64,000 nucleotides of DNA. Origin: Septoria linicola. Lineage: Eukaryota > Ascomycota > Dothideomycetes > Mycosphaerellales > Mycosphaerellaceae. Shown here one piece after another: positions 1 to 10,329 of the stretch; positions within the stretch are counted from its first letter, which is position 1, and every line of letters starts with the position of its first letter. The DNA is taken from the NCBI GenBank assembly GCA_024114885.1, contig CP099428.1:1426001-1490000 (forward strand), given 5' to 3'. The notes below the pieces were generated by a model. The model was not told the DNA's origin. It worked only from the letters and a program-made list of their open reading frames with translations, and did not search any database. A program made the translations under genes and the position numbers.

Positions 1-696
1 GAGTGAGCACATTGTGTGAAACGAGAAACGTTCTGGATCCCACAATGGCAACAAGTGTCTCCGTGAAAGGTGAGTCGTGTGTTGATCTCTGACTTTAAAA
101 AGTCGTCAATGCTCCAGTATTTTGACTTTGCCCTGGAAAGTCGTCTTCCGCTCATCAGTGTTGCGGCATTTACAACAAGCTCAAGCAGGCACTCAACCCA
201 CCTTGGCCGTCATCCTGTCGACATTCAACGATCTCGAGAGTTGAGAAATGGATATGCTGCAGTACGAGTCAGTCGGATGGCAATACAGAGATGCTGCGCG
301 ATGAAAACGCATTATGACATTCAAATGCAGCGTTGAGGAAGACGTAACAATAGCGAGCACGTCGCAAACCCGATTGCCCCATGGTTGAACCTGAGTGATT
401 GCCTGTCACCGATAGAGACTTTACGCTGTCACAAACGAGACACCAATCAGATCCGTGTCCTGGTAGGTAATGTATTGCTTGAAGATGCTTAGTATGCTTG
501 GAGCATCGATCAACCCCAACTACGTTTGCTGGCAGGTCCACTACGCTGGACTCAACCACGGTGTGTTCCTGGTCCTACGTCCTGATCAACAGACGGCGTC
601 TTGCGCAATCAGCACCATGAAAGCAACACTGCAACCTGGCTGACCGAGGTCAACGTGCTTTCTGCCATTGTCAATCGCAGCAGATGGGCCTAACAT
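1..696. other. Intergenic sequence upstream of the MFS gene
   Basis: No gene can be supported here. Short open frames exist on both strands, but their translations show no domain, signal peptide or membrane pattern and they overlap each other. Base composition is normal, with CA and TG frequent, so this is not RIP-affected. The right part presumably holds the promoter and 5' UTR of the transporter gene starting at 697. Confidence 0.6.
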
Positions 697-2487
697 ATGT
701 GCTCAGCCGTCCGCGCATCTCGAAATCCCGCAGTGATGCAATCGACAACACAATCGCGACTCACGATGGAAAACTCACTGTACGATCTTGAGGCATCTCT
801 GCACTCCACCTCTTCTTTGAGCTCCGATCGATCCGAAACTGCAAAGAAAGAAGACTACTGCTCGTCCGTCAACCGCAACGACTCGACAGCAACGATTAAA
901 CGGTCCGTCGATATCCCACTTCGTGTTCACGAGGCTCTACATGCGAAAGGTCTCTCTGCCAATGCACTCGGAGTGGTCAGCTGGCGAGACAGCACATCGG
1001 CTCACCCACGCCAATGGCCTTTCCTGCGAAAGTGCTATGACTCTGCCGTCATCTGCCTCATGGAGTTTGTCATGACCGTAGTGAGCAACATCGGCAGCTC
1101 CATCGTGCCCTACGCTCTGCCACAGCTCGACATTTCGTCTTCCGTGCTAGGTCTCTTCTACTTCACAACCCTCTATCTCCTCGGCCAAGCTTTGGGCGGA
1201 CTAGTCTTCCCTCCTTTGGCAGAATCATTCGGTGGACAGACGATCTATACGACCTGCACGATAGGCTTTGCAGCATGTTGTCTCATTATTGGAGCCTGTC
1301 CTTCGGTGCCAGTCATCATAATTGGTCGTTTCGTCTCTGGCTTCCTATCGGCCATGCCCGCTGTCGTTGCATGCGGCAGCATCGAGAACATCTGGGATAC
1401 AAAAGCTCGTATCTGGCTGGTGCATTTCTGAATCTCATCTGCTGTGCTCGCACTGGCACTGGCTCCTGCTATCGCTACGGCTGTCAGTGAGTCAGATCTT
1501 GGCTGGTAGGCGCATCCCAAAACTCACTCTTCAAAAAAGAAGTGCTGACCCAGCGAGCAGGCAATGGCTCTTCTACTTCGCTGCGATCCTGGGTGGTGTC
1601 CTCACCATACTCTGCACCTTTATGCGCGAGTCACGGCCGTCCCAGCTTCTCCGCCTGCGAGTGCACGACATCTCTCACGACACAAACTTCCACAAGCTTA
1701 CAGTCGACCCCATCGACGCCGAACCGACTGCTAGGTCGTTCATCCGAGATAGCCTCACGATGCCTCTGAGACTATCTTCCACGGAACCAATTGTCTTCTT
1801 GACCTCGATCATGGGCGCAACAGTGTACGACGTCATCTACCTCTTCACTGCCGCCATACCAGAAGTCTACACCAAATCCTTCGGCTTCACTGCAACGCAA
1901 GCATCGCTCGTCTTCATTGCTATTGTCGTCGGTGTGCTTTTCCACGCTCCTCCCACGAATCTACGACATCAAGCTCGCATGTCGCAAGACCAGTAACAGC
2001 AACACCAATACTCAAGCCATCGAGCCAGAAGACAAACTCTTCGGCTTCTACATCGCCGCTCCTATCCTCGCAATCGGGCTGTAAGTCCCATCTCTCCCCT
2101 CCCTCCCAATCCCCAACTAACTTCCTTCACAGATGGCTCTTCTCCCTCACAACCCCACCCCTCATCCACCCCTCCGTCAACCCCTACCTCTCCATCTCCT
2201 CCCTCGCCCTCTTCGGCTACGCCGTTGTCGAATTCGACAACATCCTCAGCGGCTATCTCTGCGACACGTACACTTCCCGCACTGCCTCCGCCTTGGCGCC
2301 CATGTCTTCTCTTCGTGCAGTTTTATCTGGCACGTTCCCATTGTTCGGAACGCAAGGGTTCCAGCAGCTGGGAGCTCATCGCGCGATGTTCATCCTCGCA
2401 GGCGTGGCGACGGGGTTTTGCGGTGTGGCTTGGGTGTTTGGAAGGTATGGCAGGATTTTGAGACAGAGGAGTAAGTTTGTGCAGTGA
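697..2487 (+). pseudogene. MFS transporter (DHA1-type drug/polyamine:H+ antiporter family), interrupted
   Basis: The translation matches a 12-helix fungal MFS exporter of about 560 residues at the plasma membrane. The N-terminal tail of about 115 residues is hydrophilic. Helices start near MEFVMTVVSNIG; the motif-A-like loop is PPLAESFGG and the helix-4 region is GRFVSGFLSAMPAVVACGSI. Three exons fit: 697-1505, 1561-2080 and 2133-2487. The introns, 1506-1560 (GTAGGC...GAGCAG) and 2081-2132 (GTAAGT...CTAAC...CACAG), restore the frame, for example giving GW-QWLFYFAAI. Two lesions remain. An in-frame TGA at 1429-1431 sits where coding sense continues on both sides and a tryptophan is plausible. 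A +1 shift lies at the T run 1938-1941, after which frame 3 continues. I infer a recent pseudogene or two assembly errors. Substrate cannot be assigned. Start at 697 is the first ATG in frame. Confidence 0.75.
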
Positions 2488-3186
2488 TTGGGACTTGGTG
2501 AATGGTTGATCATTGGAATGATGAGGCGAGGTTAAAAGCGAAGATCGGGCCGATCAGATCTTCACGTCTGGACTGAGGAAGGATTCAGGGAAGAAAGGGA
2601 GGAGGAGGCCAGAACAGGTTCAGCAAAGCTTCAAACAGGTCTTTTTCCAGATTTGATGGGGAAAGCTACGCCACGCGTAGTCAAAGAGTGTTGTAGAAAT
2701 GCAGGCGCAGCAAGCGCAGTAAGAAAAGCAAAAACAACAATCACAGCTTTCGTGACACAACCAGTCTAGAAATAACAAGTGTCAAAAGGTCTCCACAGCA
2801 TAATCACACCTATCCGTCCTCGGACTGAGCCGTGCTGAAGTGCCTGATGATATATCAAGAAGCATTGGGTACATCTTTCTGACAGTTGCGACAACTGCTG
2901 TTCGGCATTCCAAGGTTTCCTTTACAGATCAGTCCAACAGCACCGAACATGTCATGATTGCAAGTCCACGTGTATGAGAAAATTGTGGGAGAGGTGAAAT
3001 GGCAGAGCAAAGCAGAGCAAAAAGTAAAAGCAGAGCAAGAAGTAAAAGCAATCGCAAAAGAGTAACAGCGATCGTTACAAGGAAAAGCACACACAGCAGT
3101 CCATCATTGATCCGTTTCAGCCCAGGTTTTTCCTTCGATTTCCTCCCATCCCTCCTTCGCAATACACATTATCTATCCCTCGCGCT
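2488..3186. other. Intergenic region between convergent genes
   Basis: This lies between the 3' end of the MFS gene (+) and the 3' end of the hypothetical gene (-), so it should hold both terminators and 3' UTRs. Apart from an imperfect short tandem repeat near 3003-3060 I see no coding signal. Confidence 0.55.
3003..3060. repeat. Imperfect A/G-rich tandem repeat
   Basis: Units of the type AGAGCAAAAAGTAAAAGC and AGAGCAAGAAGTAAAAGC follow one another. It is a low-complexity purine-rich stretch just downstream of the hypothetical gene. No function is evident. Confidence 0.6.
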
Positions 3187-4083
3187 CTAATCCTCCTTGC
3201 TCTGTTCCTCCATTCTCTGTTCCTCTGTGCTGTTTTCCTCTGGCACATCGCTCAAAATCTTGCCCTTGCCCCTCTTGGGGAAATGCTTCTTGGTGCGCTC
3301 CATCGGATAACCTTGTTTGACCACCTTGCGCTCCGGTAGTTCAGCAAATCTGACGTGAACTGTGTCTCCATCCTTGGTCTGATCGGCGCCACCGTCCTTG
3401 GTCTGAGATGGTCCAGCATTGTTGGCCTGAGCTGTGCCACCGTTCTTGGTCGGAGATGGTCCGGCCTGAGCTGGTCCAGCATCCTTGCGCGCCGCTGTTC
3501 CTCCGAGCTTGACCTTGCCCTTCGTCCACTCCTCCATCTCACGAAGCTGCTTTTGATAGGTGATACCATCACACTGTTTCTGCAGCTGGTCTAATTCAAA
3601 TAACTGCCACTCACGAGTGCCCCATGGATGAATATTGCCACTTGCGACTGTGCCAACTTTCGAGATGTAGGGAACTGGAGTGCCGGGCGGCGCTACCTCG
3701 CGCGCTACCTTTGCCGCGGCACGTTGTGGTGCAAGAAGTGAAAGCCTGATCGCCTCGATGCGGGCTGCATCCAATGGTCTCTTTGGCGCTTTAGACACCA
3801 CAGCTGTTGCGTGTACCGGAGCGACTACTGGCGCTGGTTGCTGTTCGATTGGACGTAGACGCGGCATGCTCAACGGGGCGGCGGGGTCAGTCGGCGGCTT
3901 CGAGATGCGCTGTGGAGGCAACTCTGTAGAATGCCGTGGGCACTCATCGACCGAAGCGCGGTGTGGGCGGCCAGCGCCAGAAATTGCTCTGATAAGCAAT
4001 GCACCAAATCCTGTTTTTGGTGTAGTAGCTACTGTAGTAGTAGTCTTGTTGGGTAAAATATGCTCCTGATTATTCTGCTTCTT
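3187..4083 (-). CDS. Hypothetical low-complexity protein, in frame with the preceding casein kinase stop
   Basis: I recognise no family. The open frame of 298 codons starts immediately after the TAG (4086-4084) of casein kinase I, in the same frame, and ends at TAG 3189-3187. The first ATG is only at 3867-3865, giving 226 residues; the 71 codons before it are open but lack ATG. The protein is basic and proline/alanine-rich in its first half. It has one ordered-looking stretch (NIHPWGTREWQLFELDQLQ), then glycine/threonine repeats of the type AGPSQTKDGG, and a charged Lys/Glu C-terminus. No signal peptide or membrane segment is visible. Alternatives are a separate gene starting at 3867, a gene with an unseen upstream exon, or a C-terminal extension of the kinase by readthrough or alternative splicing. 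The length of the open frame argues that it is coding. Confidence 0.5.
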   Translation of the reverse strand, partial: KKQNNQEHILPNKTTTTVATTPKTGFGALLIRAISGAGRPHRASVDECPRHSTELPPQRISKPPTDPAAPLSMPRLRPIEQQPAPVVAPVHATAVVSKAPKRPLDAARIEAIRLSLLAPQRAAAKVAREVAPPGTPVPYISKVGTVASGNIHPWGTREWQLFELDQLQKQCDGITYQKQLREMEEWTKGKVKLGGTAARKDAGPAQAGPSPTKNGGTAQANNAGPSQTKDGGADQTKDGDTVHVRFAELPERKVVKQGYPMERTKKHFPKRGKGKILSDVPEENSTEEQRMEEQSKED

Positions 4084-5653
4084 CTAGCCGCAGCATAGGG
4101 CTTTGAAAAGTTTCTGGATTCCAGAGGGTTTCTGCTCTGGTTGTTGTGGCTGTGGTGGCCGCTGAGCAGAAGACTGCGGTTGAGCGGCTGCGTTGGCAGA
4201 GCCACGTGTGAGGTCGGCGCGGCTGTTCTGAAACTGGGCTGCCGTGCTACGGTGGTCGGCGGTGTCCAGCTGCATGCCGTTGCTGCCACGCTTGCCCAAG
4301 TCCTGACTGTTTTGCGGACGACGAGCAGGCTGTGCGCGCTGGTTGGTCGGCTGACGGACGGCGCCAGGCTTGCTCGGGAGTGGCTTCTCCTTGTCGACTT
4401 GTGGAGTGTTGGATGCTCTGTTGATGTTGCTGCGATGAATGTCTGCATTGGAGGGGTTGCCTTGCTCACGGTGGCCCGCTGCGGCAGATGGACGTGTTGG
4501 AACGTCCCATCCCTTGCCATTGTTGAGTTTCATCCAGTCATATTCGCCATCCTCGACCTCGCCAGTGTTCTGCAGCGCCTTGGTGAACAGATCGCGGAGG
4601 TAGTCATAGTCGGGAGTGTCCTCGAACCCGAGATTGCGCACGTAAGAAAGGTACTTGTTGAACTCCTCTGGGAAGCCCTCACACAAGTCCTTGATGGCGG
4701 TTGTCTGCTTTTTCTCTCCGATCTTCTCATACTTCTGTTTGTTGGTGGCTGCCTTGAGTCCTTGCCAAGGTAGACCGCCGCGCAGGAAGTACATGAAGAC
4801 GTGGCCTAGAGCCTCGAGATCGTCGCGTCTCGACTGCTCGCGGCCGAGATGTGTGTTGATGGACATGTATCTGGCAGTGCCCGATAGCGACTTGCGTTCG
4901 CGGTATGGAATGTGCTGCTTCGTCTTTGGATCTCTGTACTGCTTCGCCATTCCGAAGTCGACAACGTGGATAACGTTCTGCGCTTTGGTGTTTGGTCTGC
5001 CGATCAAGAAGTTGTCTGGTTTGATGTCGCGGTAGATGAGGTTTTTCTCGTGGATGGTCTGAACGCGCGACAGCATCTGTTTGGCGACCATGACGACTGT
5101 CTTTATCGAGAATCGGCGGTTGCAGTGGTCGAAGAGGTCCTCGAGCGATGGGCCGAGCAGGTCTGTGCGGAACAGGTGATGTCAGTCCAAGTCACGTGCA
5201 CAAACAACGCGAAAGGGGAGAGTGCAAAGTGGTTCCTGGCGGTGAGGGAGGGGGGCGACGGGACTTACCAATGACCAGTATGTTATGGAGGCCTTCTTGA
5301 CCAAAGTAGTAGACATTGGGTATACCCGCTGGTCCTCGGTTAGCAGGAGCGGTGAAGGATGGAGAAGCAGTCAGGCAGGACTCACGACATCCGACGAGGA
5401 TCTTGTATGTGCGGTATTCGTCGCGAAGCTGTGGAGCGTCGCTCTTGCGCGGCTCAAACTTGATTGCAACTTGGGTGTTGTTGAGGAGATTGGTGCCCTC
5501 GAAGATGACGCCGAAGCTGCCTTCACTATTCGCGCGTGTCAGTAAGGAAGCTCTCTGAGACCCGCCACTGGGGCACTGCACGTACCCAATCTTCTTGCCG
5601 ACGCGGTAGTGCACGCCGACGACATTGCTGCTGGATGCGGTGGTGTTTGCCAT
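4084..5653 (-). CDS. Casein kinase I, membrane-anchored (Yck/Cki type)
   Basis: Serine/threonine kinase of the CK1 family, 448 residues from four exons: 5653-5586, 5525-5386, 5328-5269 and 5162-4084. Introns are 60, 57 and 106 nt with GTACGT, GTGAGT and GTAAGT donors. The glycine loop IGEGSFG forms across intron 1, followed by VAIKFEP with the ATP lysine. The catalytic loop is YRDIKPDNFL, the magnesium loop DFGMAK, and the CK1 hallmark SGTARYMSINTHLG replaces the usual APE. The kinase domain covers about residues 15-290. A Gln/Pro-rich tail of about 150 residues ends LFKALCCG. In yeast Yck1/Yck2 the terminal Cys pair is palmitoylated by Akr1 and anchors the kinase at the plasma membrane, so the same is likely here. 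Such kinases act in endocytosis, nutrient sensing and polarised growth. The gene looks intact. It ends one codon before the in-phase frame of the downstream hypothetical protein. Confidence 0.95.
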
Positions 5654-6300
5654 TTTGAATCGCGGGTAGAGGTGGTGTTGCAGATGGGTGTATGGTCGGC
5701 GGTGGTGAGTGGGTGGTGGTGATTATGCGGCGCGGCGTAGCAGCCGCGCGCGCGTTCGAAAAGTGGTAATGGTATCAGAAAGCGGTGCTCTTGCTGATTG
5801 AGTTGTTTTGAAGTCGCTCTTGCACAAAATGTATTTCGTGGTTGTATGGTCAAGAAGGAGCAAGCTGCGTGAACAGCGCTGCGAACTTGTCTCAGAGGTC
5901 GCGCATGGGCCCAACGGGCTTGGCAGGTCCAGAACTTCCCGCATCTGTGCCCAGTCGCTTCGAACACGCGATATTGAATCTGCAATTTGCATTGATTGAA
6001 TTGTCGTCAGTCGACAATATTTTCTTTCTGAACACCGGCAGTCACTTTGTACGGCAGGACTGAAAAGTTGTGCATGGTGCCTTCCCAAAAGGTTGCGAAA
6101 GCCTTCTTTACCTCGAGCCGCTGAGATCAGCATCGCAACTCCGTGCATTCAACACTCGCCGGCGCTACACACAGCCATAGACTCTGTGGGTATATTGGTA
6201 CTCGTCGACTCGGGATTGGCGACGTATTGTCTTCTCGTGGAGTACTCCTCCGATGCAAAAGTACTCTGTCTAGCTACATGGGTTCGTCACCCTCTCCGAC
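5654..6300. other. Upstream region of casein kinase I
   Basis: No coding sequence can be supported. The part next to 5653 is the 5' UTR and promoter of the kinase, with TC/AC-rich stretches on the minus strand and a short GC-rich run near 5740. The part near 6300 is the 3' flank of the secreted-protein gene. Composition is normal, without RIP. Confidence 0.55.
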
Positions 6301-6755
6301 TCACCCACAAATGTCTTCAAGTCCGATGTCGTTTCCCAAAGGTGTAGTGCACGACACTTCACCAGCGCATCCCTCTCCACAATTACAGTAACCCGAAAAG
6401 GCATCCGCCGATGCACAGCCCGGCGCAGAGCATGTGACAAGAATGCAAGAGTCCTCCTCACCTGTGTCCGGGTCTGTATCTTGACTGGCGCAGTAGCCCT
6501 GAAGGGTTCCATTACTTATGCGTCCATCACCTTTCGGCTTTAGTCCTCTCAGGGCCACTTACCCAGCCGCTAAAGTCAGCGTTGACGATAAATCTGAGCT
6601 TGAGTTTAGTGATTATTGGTCTGGAGCTTGAGAAGCATTTGAAGAGACTACTCGTCCTCACTGACGAGATCCTTACAGCTCGTAGGCCCGTCTTGGCAGG
6701 AGACGAGAAGCAGATCGACAAGCATGAGAAGCGCCTTGGTTTTGAGAGACCTCAT
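6301..6755 (-). CDS. Putative small cysteine-rich secreted protein (effector-like)
   Basis: I do not recognise a family, but three exons join into one open frame of 107 residues: 6755-6677, 6593-6563 and 6514-6301. Intron 1 (83 nt) runs GTAAGG...CACTAAAC...CTCAG and intron 2 (48 nt) GTAAGT...CTAAAG...ATAAG; both restore phase. The N-terminus MRSLKTKALLMLVDLLLVSC looks like a signal peptide with a basic n-region and leucine core. The mature part has nine further cysteines (for example QGYCAS, DSCILVTC, GYCNCGEGC) and ends in DICG, a pattern typical of disulfide-rich apoplastic proteins and candidate effectors. The gene sits about 1.1 kb from the transposon nest, a common setting for such genes in plant-associated fungi. 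The splice sites are my inference; only exon 3 is certain to be a long open frame. Confidence 0.55.
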
Positions 6756-7864
6756 GTTGACCGCGTTTGATGTCTTCGTGGATGTTGACGGAAATTGCAG
6801 AGTTCGAAACGGAGAAAGTAGTCTGACCTCTCACGGTATGGAGGAGACACAGGACCGACGTTATACTGCGCGCTCGCTGTCAAAAGCCTGGCATCACTGC
6901 GAGAATGTTCGTATTTCCTGTGCGGAGAAATCTGAGTCTCTGGGTTCATGGAATCGCCCTCAAGGCGCTTCATTGGCCGCACAGCTGTGTACTACAACTC
7001 CTCGCGCGTTGTAATGGCTATATTTACTCACGTCGCAAATTTGGTCTGGATCTGTCCAGTCCCAGGGGAAGAAGAATATCAGCACTGCCCAGGCGAAGCC
7101 CTTCCATTGCTTGCACGACAACCGAACCCTATGCTTGGTCATATGCAAGGAAATCTTGGCTGACCAAGAGCACTCCAGTTCCAACATATGAAGCGATCTG
7201 ATCCTTCTCCGTGACCTTGTAGTAATGGCTGGAATCCCTGTTCCGTCGTGAACTGGTGCCAAAAGAGGCAACCATGGTGAGTGCCAAGATTCATGGGCAT
7301 AGGGCACGAATAAATCAGCCACAAGTCCAAGAGTACAAGCTCTGGCTGCGAGGCTTGTCAGACATTGAACTTGGCAGTTTAGCATGCCGCAGACATGGTA
7401 TACGCGCTTACAGACGATGGTACGTCAAGTCCAATTTGGACAGGCACATGTTGCATGCCCCGAAATCAAGCTGGAACATGCGCCAGACTTGCTTTCGTCC
7501 AGGGCTCGGAGCACCTCCATCGTATGCTCCAGCTGTGCATCTATTTCCAGATTCATACGCGCGGCATTGGTATCTTTCCAACAGTAACGAGCTTCTGTGG
7601 AGGATTCCATTCGCTATTCGAGCCTAGCCGGTCGAGTGGTTTACAACGAAGGTCATTGCTTTTATCCTGTGCTGGCCCTCACTTCTTAGCTACTGCTCAT
7701 ACCACGCAAGCAGAGCCATCATGATTCCACCCGCCATCGTCCTAAAAGATCGGATGAGCTATCAGCTCACGGGCACCTTATTATGTCCAGCACTTGATTA
7801 GTATGGATGCCTCAGGCACTTTAGCGTGCCAAGAATGTCGACACGTATTCGCAACTCGAGGTTT
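6756..7864. other. Gene-poor border region before the transposon nest
   Basis: No gene can be resolved. On the minus strand, the frame from ATG 7275-7273 (context CACCATGG) to TAG 7131-7129 reads as a 48-residue peptide with protein-like content (HYYKVTEKDQIASYVGTGV). A second minus frame near 7105-7035 reads WKGFAWAVLIFFFPWDW and is followed by a GTGAGT donor. These may be exons of one gene or remnants of one, but I cannot join them with confidence. Composition is normal up to about 7860. Confidence 0.4.
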
Positions 7865-7967
7865 CCGTAGCTAGTTACTTCTTTATTATAATAATCAACT
7901 TATTATATTAACTAGTTATAAGCTCTCGTACTACTACTCGTAAGAGTAGCGCTATCTAGTATAACTA

Positions 7968-8038
7968 AAAAGATCTCTAGTAGGCGACTTAAAGACCTCT
8001 AGTAGGCGATTTAAAAGATCTTTAATAAGGCGACTCGA
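7968..8038 (+). repeat. Three imperfect tandem units of about 22 bp
   Basis: Units of the form AAGAYCTCTAGTAGGCGACTT occur three times, the third more diverged. The repeat lies in the leader of Copia-A, before gag. Confidence 0.6.
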
Positions 8039-9262
8039 AGACTCTCCGAGGCACTATATTAAGTACTATATCTACTAATACTATTCTCTCTATTAGCTTT
8101 AAGCTAAAAGAGTTAGAGAATTAGATCTAATAGGAAGATTTAATTAAATTAGCGCTCTAGAGTACGAAACTACTCTACTATATTAACGAATTACGTACTA
8201 AACTACTCGTCTAAAATAAGGACGAGATATAAGAAGCCTTTAAAGATAGAGTAGATAAATAGGTCGTAAGAGACTAATAAGTACGCCTATATATACTTAT
8301 ATAATACGCTAATTACGTCCGCGTTATACTTACTACTCTTAAAACCTCTAAGAAGGTTAGAGAGTAACTCTAAAAGACCTATAGTTAATAAGGCTTTATA
8401 CGCGACTTTAGCGACTTCGAAGAGTTTCTAGAATACTATTTTAATAGTAAGGATATTAAGAAGTTTACTAACGAATTTAGGCGTAAGGTTAATAATCTAA
8501 AGGATACTAAGGCTATCGTTATAGATATATTTATAGCCTACTAGATAATTAGTTTACTTAGTTATTACCTACTATTAGAAGCCTTCTATTAGATATAACG
8601 TATATAGCTACGTAATAAGAAGGAACTTATACTCGAGTCGGTTATCGCTACTACTAATAATAAATAGTTTATATATATACGATTAGAGACTACTTTTAAT
8701 ATAGTAAAGCCTATAAAGTAGAATTTAGAAGATACGAAGAAGTATAATAACTATAGTAAGATTAGCTATATCGTAGTAGACTACTATAAAGGTAAGAATC
8801 CTACTCTCTACTACGATAACTATATTACGACGACTAGTTATATAATAGTAGAATGTCGTCGTAGTCTATAGAAGTAATAATAGAAGAAGTCTACTTAAGG
8901 ATAGTCTAGAAGTAACTACTTATAACTTAATATAACTACGACTACGGACTCGTAGCGTATATTTATAGCTTTAACTAATATTATCCTTAACGAGTTAATA
9001 GTACGCGCTTTATAAGCCGTATTAAGCTCTAACGCTTAGGTAGTCGATTCTAGTACGATAATATATATAACGTACGATAAATCGGTTATTATTAATAGTA
9101 CGCTATATACTATCTATATTAAGATAGGTAATAGTTATCTTATAGCTACTACGCGCTATATAATTAAGCTACGTATTACTAGACAAGATATATAGTTTAT
9201 AAACGCGTTATTTATACTAGGCCTCGTAGCTAACCTAATTTCTATAGAATAACTCTATAATA

Positions 9263-9267
9263 AGCGT
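9263..9267. repeat. TSD AGCGT of Copia-E2 (left copy)
   Basis: AGCGT here and at 21867-21871 flank the outer LTR ends of Copia-E2, giving the 5-bp target duplication expected for a Copia integrase. Confidence 0.85.
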
Positions 9268-9544
9268 TATTAAAAGTAGAGAGCGTATTATATACTATAT
9301 AATATTAAGGAGGGTATAGCGTAGTAAAGAAGAATAGAGGATTAATCTTAAACTAACTTATATATATAGTATAGTAGTAATATGCTAGGAACTAAATATA
9401 AAGTTAATTAAGTTAGTTATCTAAGAAAAGAAGAAAGAGAAGCAAGATATACCTCTTACTAAGCCTTAGGTAGATATCTTAGGTATCTAGAACTATACTT
9501 AAATGTCTATATCTAGACTAACTATCTAGGATATATTCTTAACA
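9268..9544 (-). repeat. 3' LTR of Copia-E2
   Basis: 277-bp LTR, the reverse complement of 9948-10224 with a few transitions. It ends TTCTTAACA, so the terminal TG of the LTR is preserved here. Confidence 0.9.
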
Positions 9545-9947
9545 CTCCTACTTATACTATATAGTTAGATCTTTCTATAGATTATCTATAATACTTAAGT
9601 ACTAGCCCTAATCTTAATTAGTTATTAAGTACTTACTTTTTAGACTAATAACTAGATAGTACTAACTATTAATCTAATAAACTTTCTATACTACTATCTC
9701 CTATAAAAAGGTAAAAGAAATACCTTCTATAAGATCTTCCTTCTCTCTTATATAGGAGTAGATTATTTAGAATATAGACTATCTAGTAAGTTACTCTTAT
9801 CCTTTCTTATAGCTAATTCTAATAGCTCTCTAGATTCCTTATAGCCTAGTCCCCTACTTAGTTATATTCTATATAGCTTCTTAGTTCTCTAATAGTCTTT
9901 AGAGTATACTATTCTTAGCTATAGAGATCTTATATTAAGCTAGGAAG

Positions 9948-10224
9948 TATTAAGAATATATCCTAGATAGTTAGTCTAGATATAGACTTCTAAGTATAGT
10001 TCTAGATACCTTAGGTATCTACCTAAGGCTTAGTAAGAGGTATATCTTACTTCTCTTTCTTCTCTTTCTAGATAATAAACTTAATTAACTTTGTATTTAG
10101 TTCCTAGTATATTACTACTATACTATATATATAAGTTAGTTTAAGATTAATCCTCTATTCTTCTTTACTACGCTATACCCTCCTTAATATTATATAGTAT
10201 ATAATACGCTCTCTACTTTTAATA
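9948..10224 (+). repeat. 5' LTR of Copia-E1
   Basis: 277 bp, from TATTAAGAATATATCC to CTCTACTTTTAATA. The outer TG...CA has decayed to TA...TA. It contains two retained CpG sites in ACTACGCTATACCC and AATACGCTC, while the internal region has almost none. Confidence 0.9.
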
Positions 10225-10239
10225 GGTTATAAGCCTAGG
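10225..10239 (+). other. Primer-binding site of Copia-E1 (initiator tRNA-Met anticodon half)
   Basis: GGTTATAAGCCTAGG directly abuts the 5' LTR. Allowing for RIP changes, it resembles the complement of the anticodon stem-loop half of initiator tRNA-Met (GGTTATGAGCCC), the internal-cleavage primer known for Copia elements. The same sequence follows the 5' LTRs of E2 (minus strand, 21575-21589) and E3 (31195-31209). Confidence 0.6.
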
Positions 10240-10329
10240 TTTATATACTAAATAGGAGTAACCTATATTAGTATAGGTTACTTATATCCTTTATAGTTTA
10301 TAGAAAATATTTAGGGCCTAGAAGTTTCT

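Larger units (their letters stand above)
7865..9267 (+). mobile_element. Copia-A, 5' segment (leader, gag, protease)
   Basis: Ty1/Copia-type retrotransposon, the outer host of the nest. After a leader with a short tandem repeat, the frame near 8400-8870 reads as a gag (FEEFLEYYFNSKDI, then a damaged zinc-knuckle-like region ending VECRRS). At about 9040 the protease motif region reads VVDSSTIIYITYD, where the catalytic Asp-Ser-Gly has become Asp-Ser-Ser by G to A change. It continues to a gag-preintegrase-like block, FILGLVANLISIE. The segment is cut at 9267 by Copia-E2; AGCGT at 9263-9267 is repeated at 21867-21871. The left edge is a composition break. I cannot define a complete 5' LTR, so the element may be truncated. 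CpG is retained, unlike in Copia-E. Confidence 0.75.

Noticed and set aside
70..559. Two overlapping short ORFs (88 and 96 codons) on opposite strands
   Set aside because: No protein-like pattern, no splice context, and mutual overlap; they look like chance open frames.
1432..1502. A short GT-AG intron (GTGCAT...TGTCAG) removing the TGA in the MFS gene
   Set aside because: It would delete a conserved-looking membrane helix (SAVLALALAPAIATAVSE) that reads perfectly in frame, so this stretch is coding.
4029..4773. Long ORFs on both strands over the casein kinase tail
   Set aside because: Shadow frames of the GC-rich kinase coding sequence, with no domain of their own.
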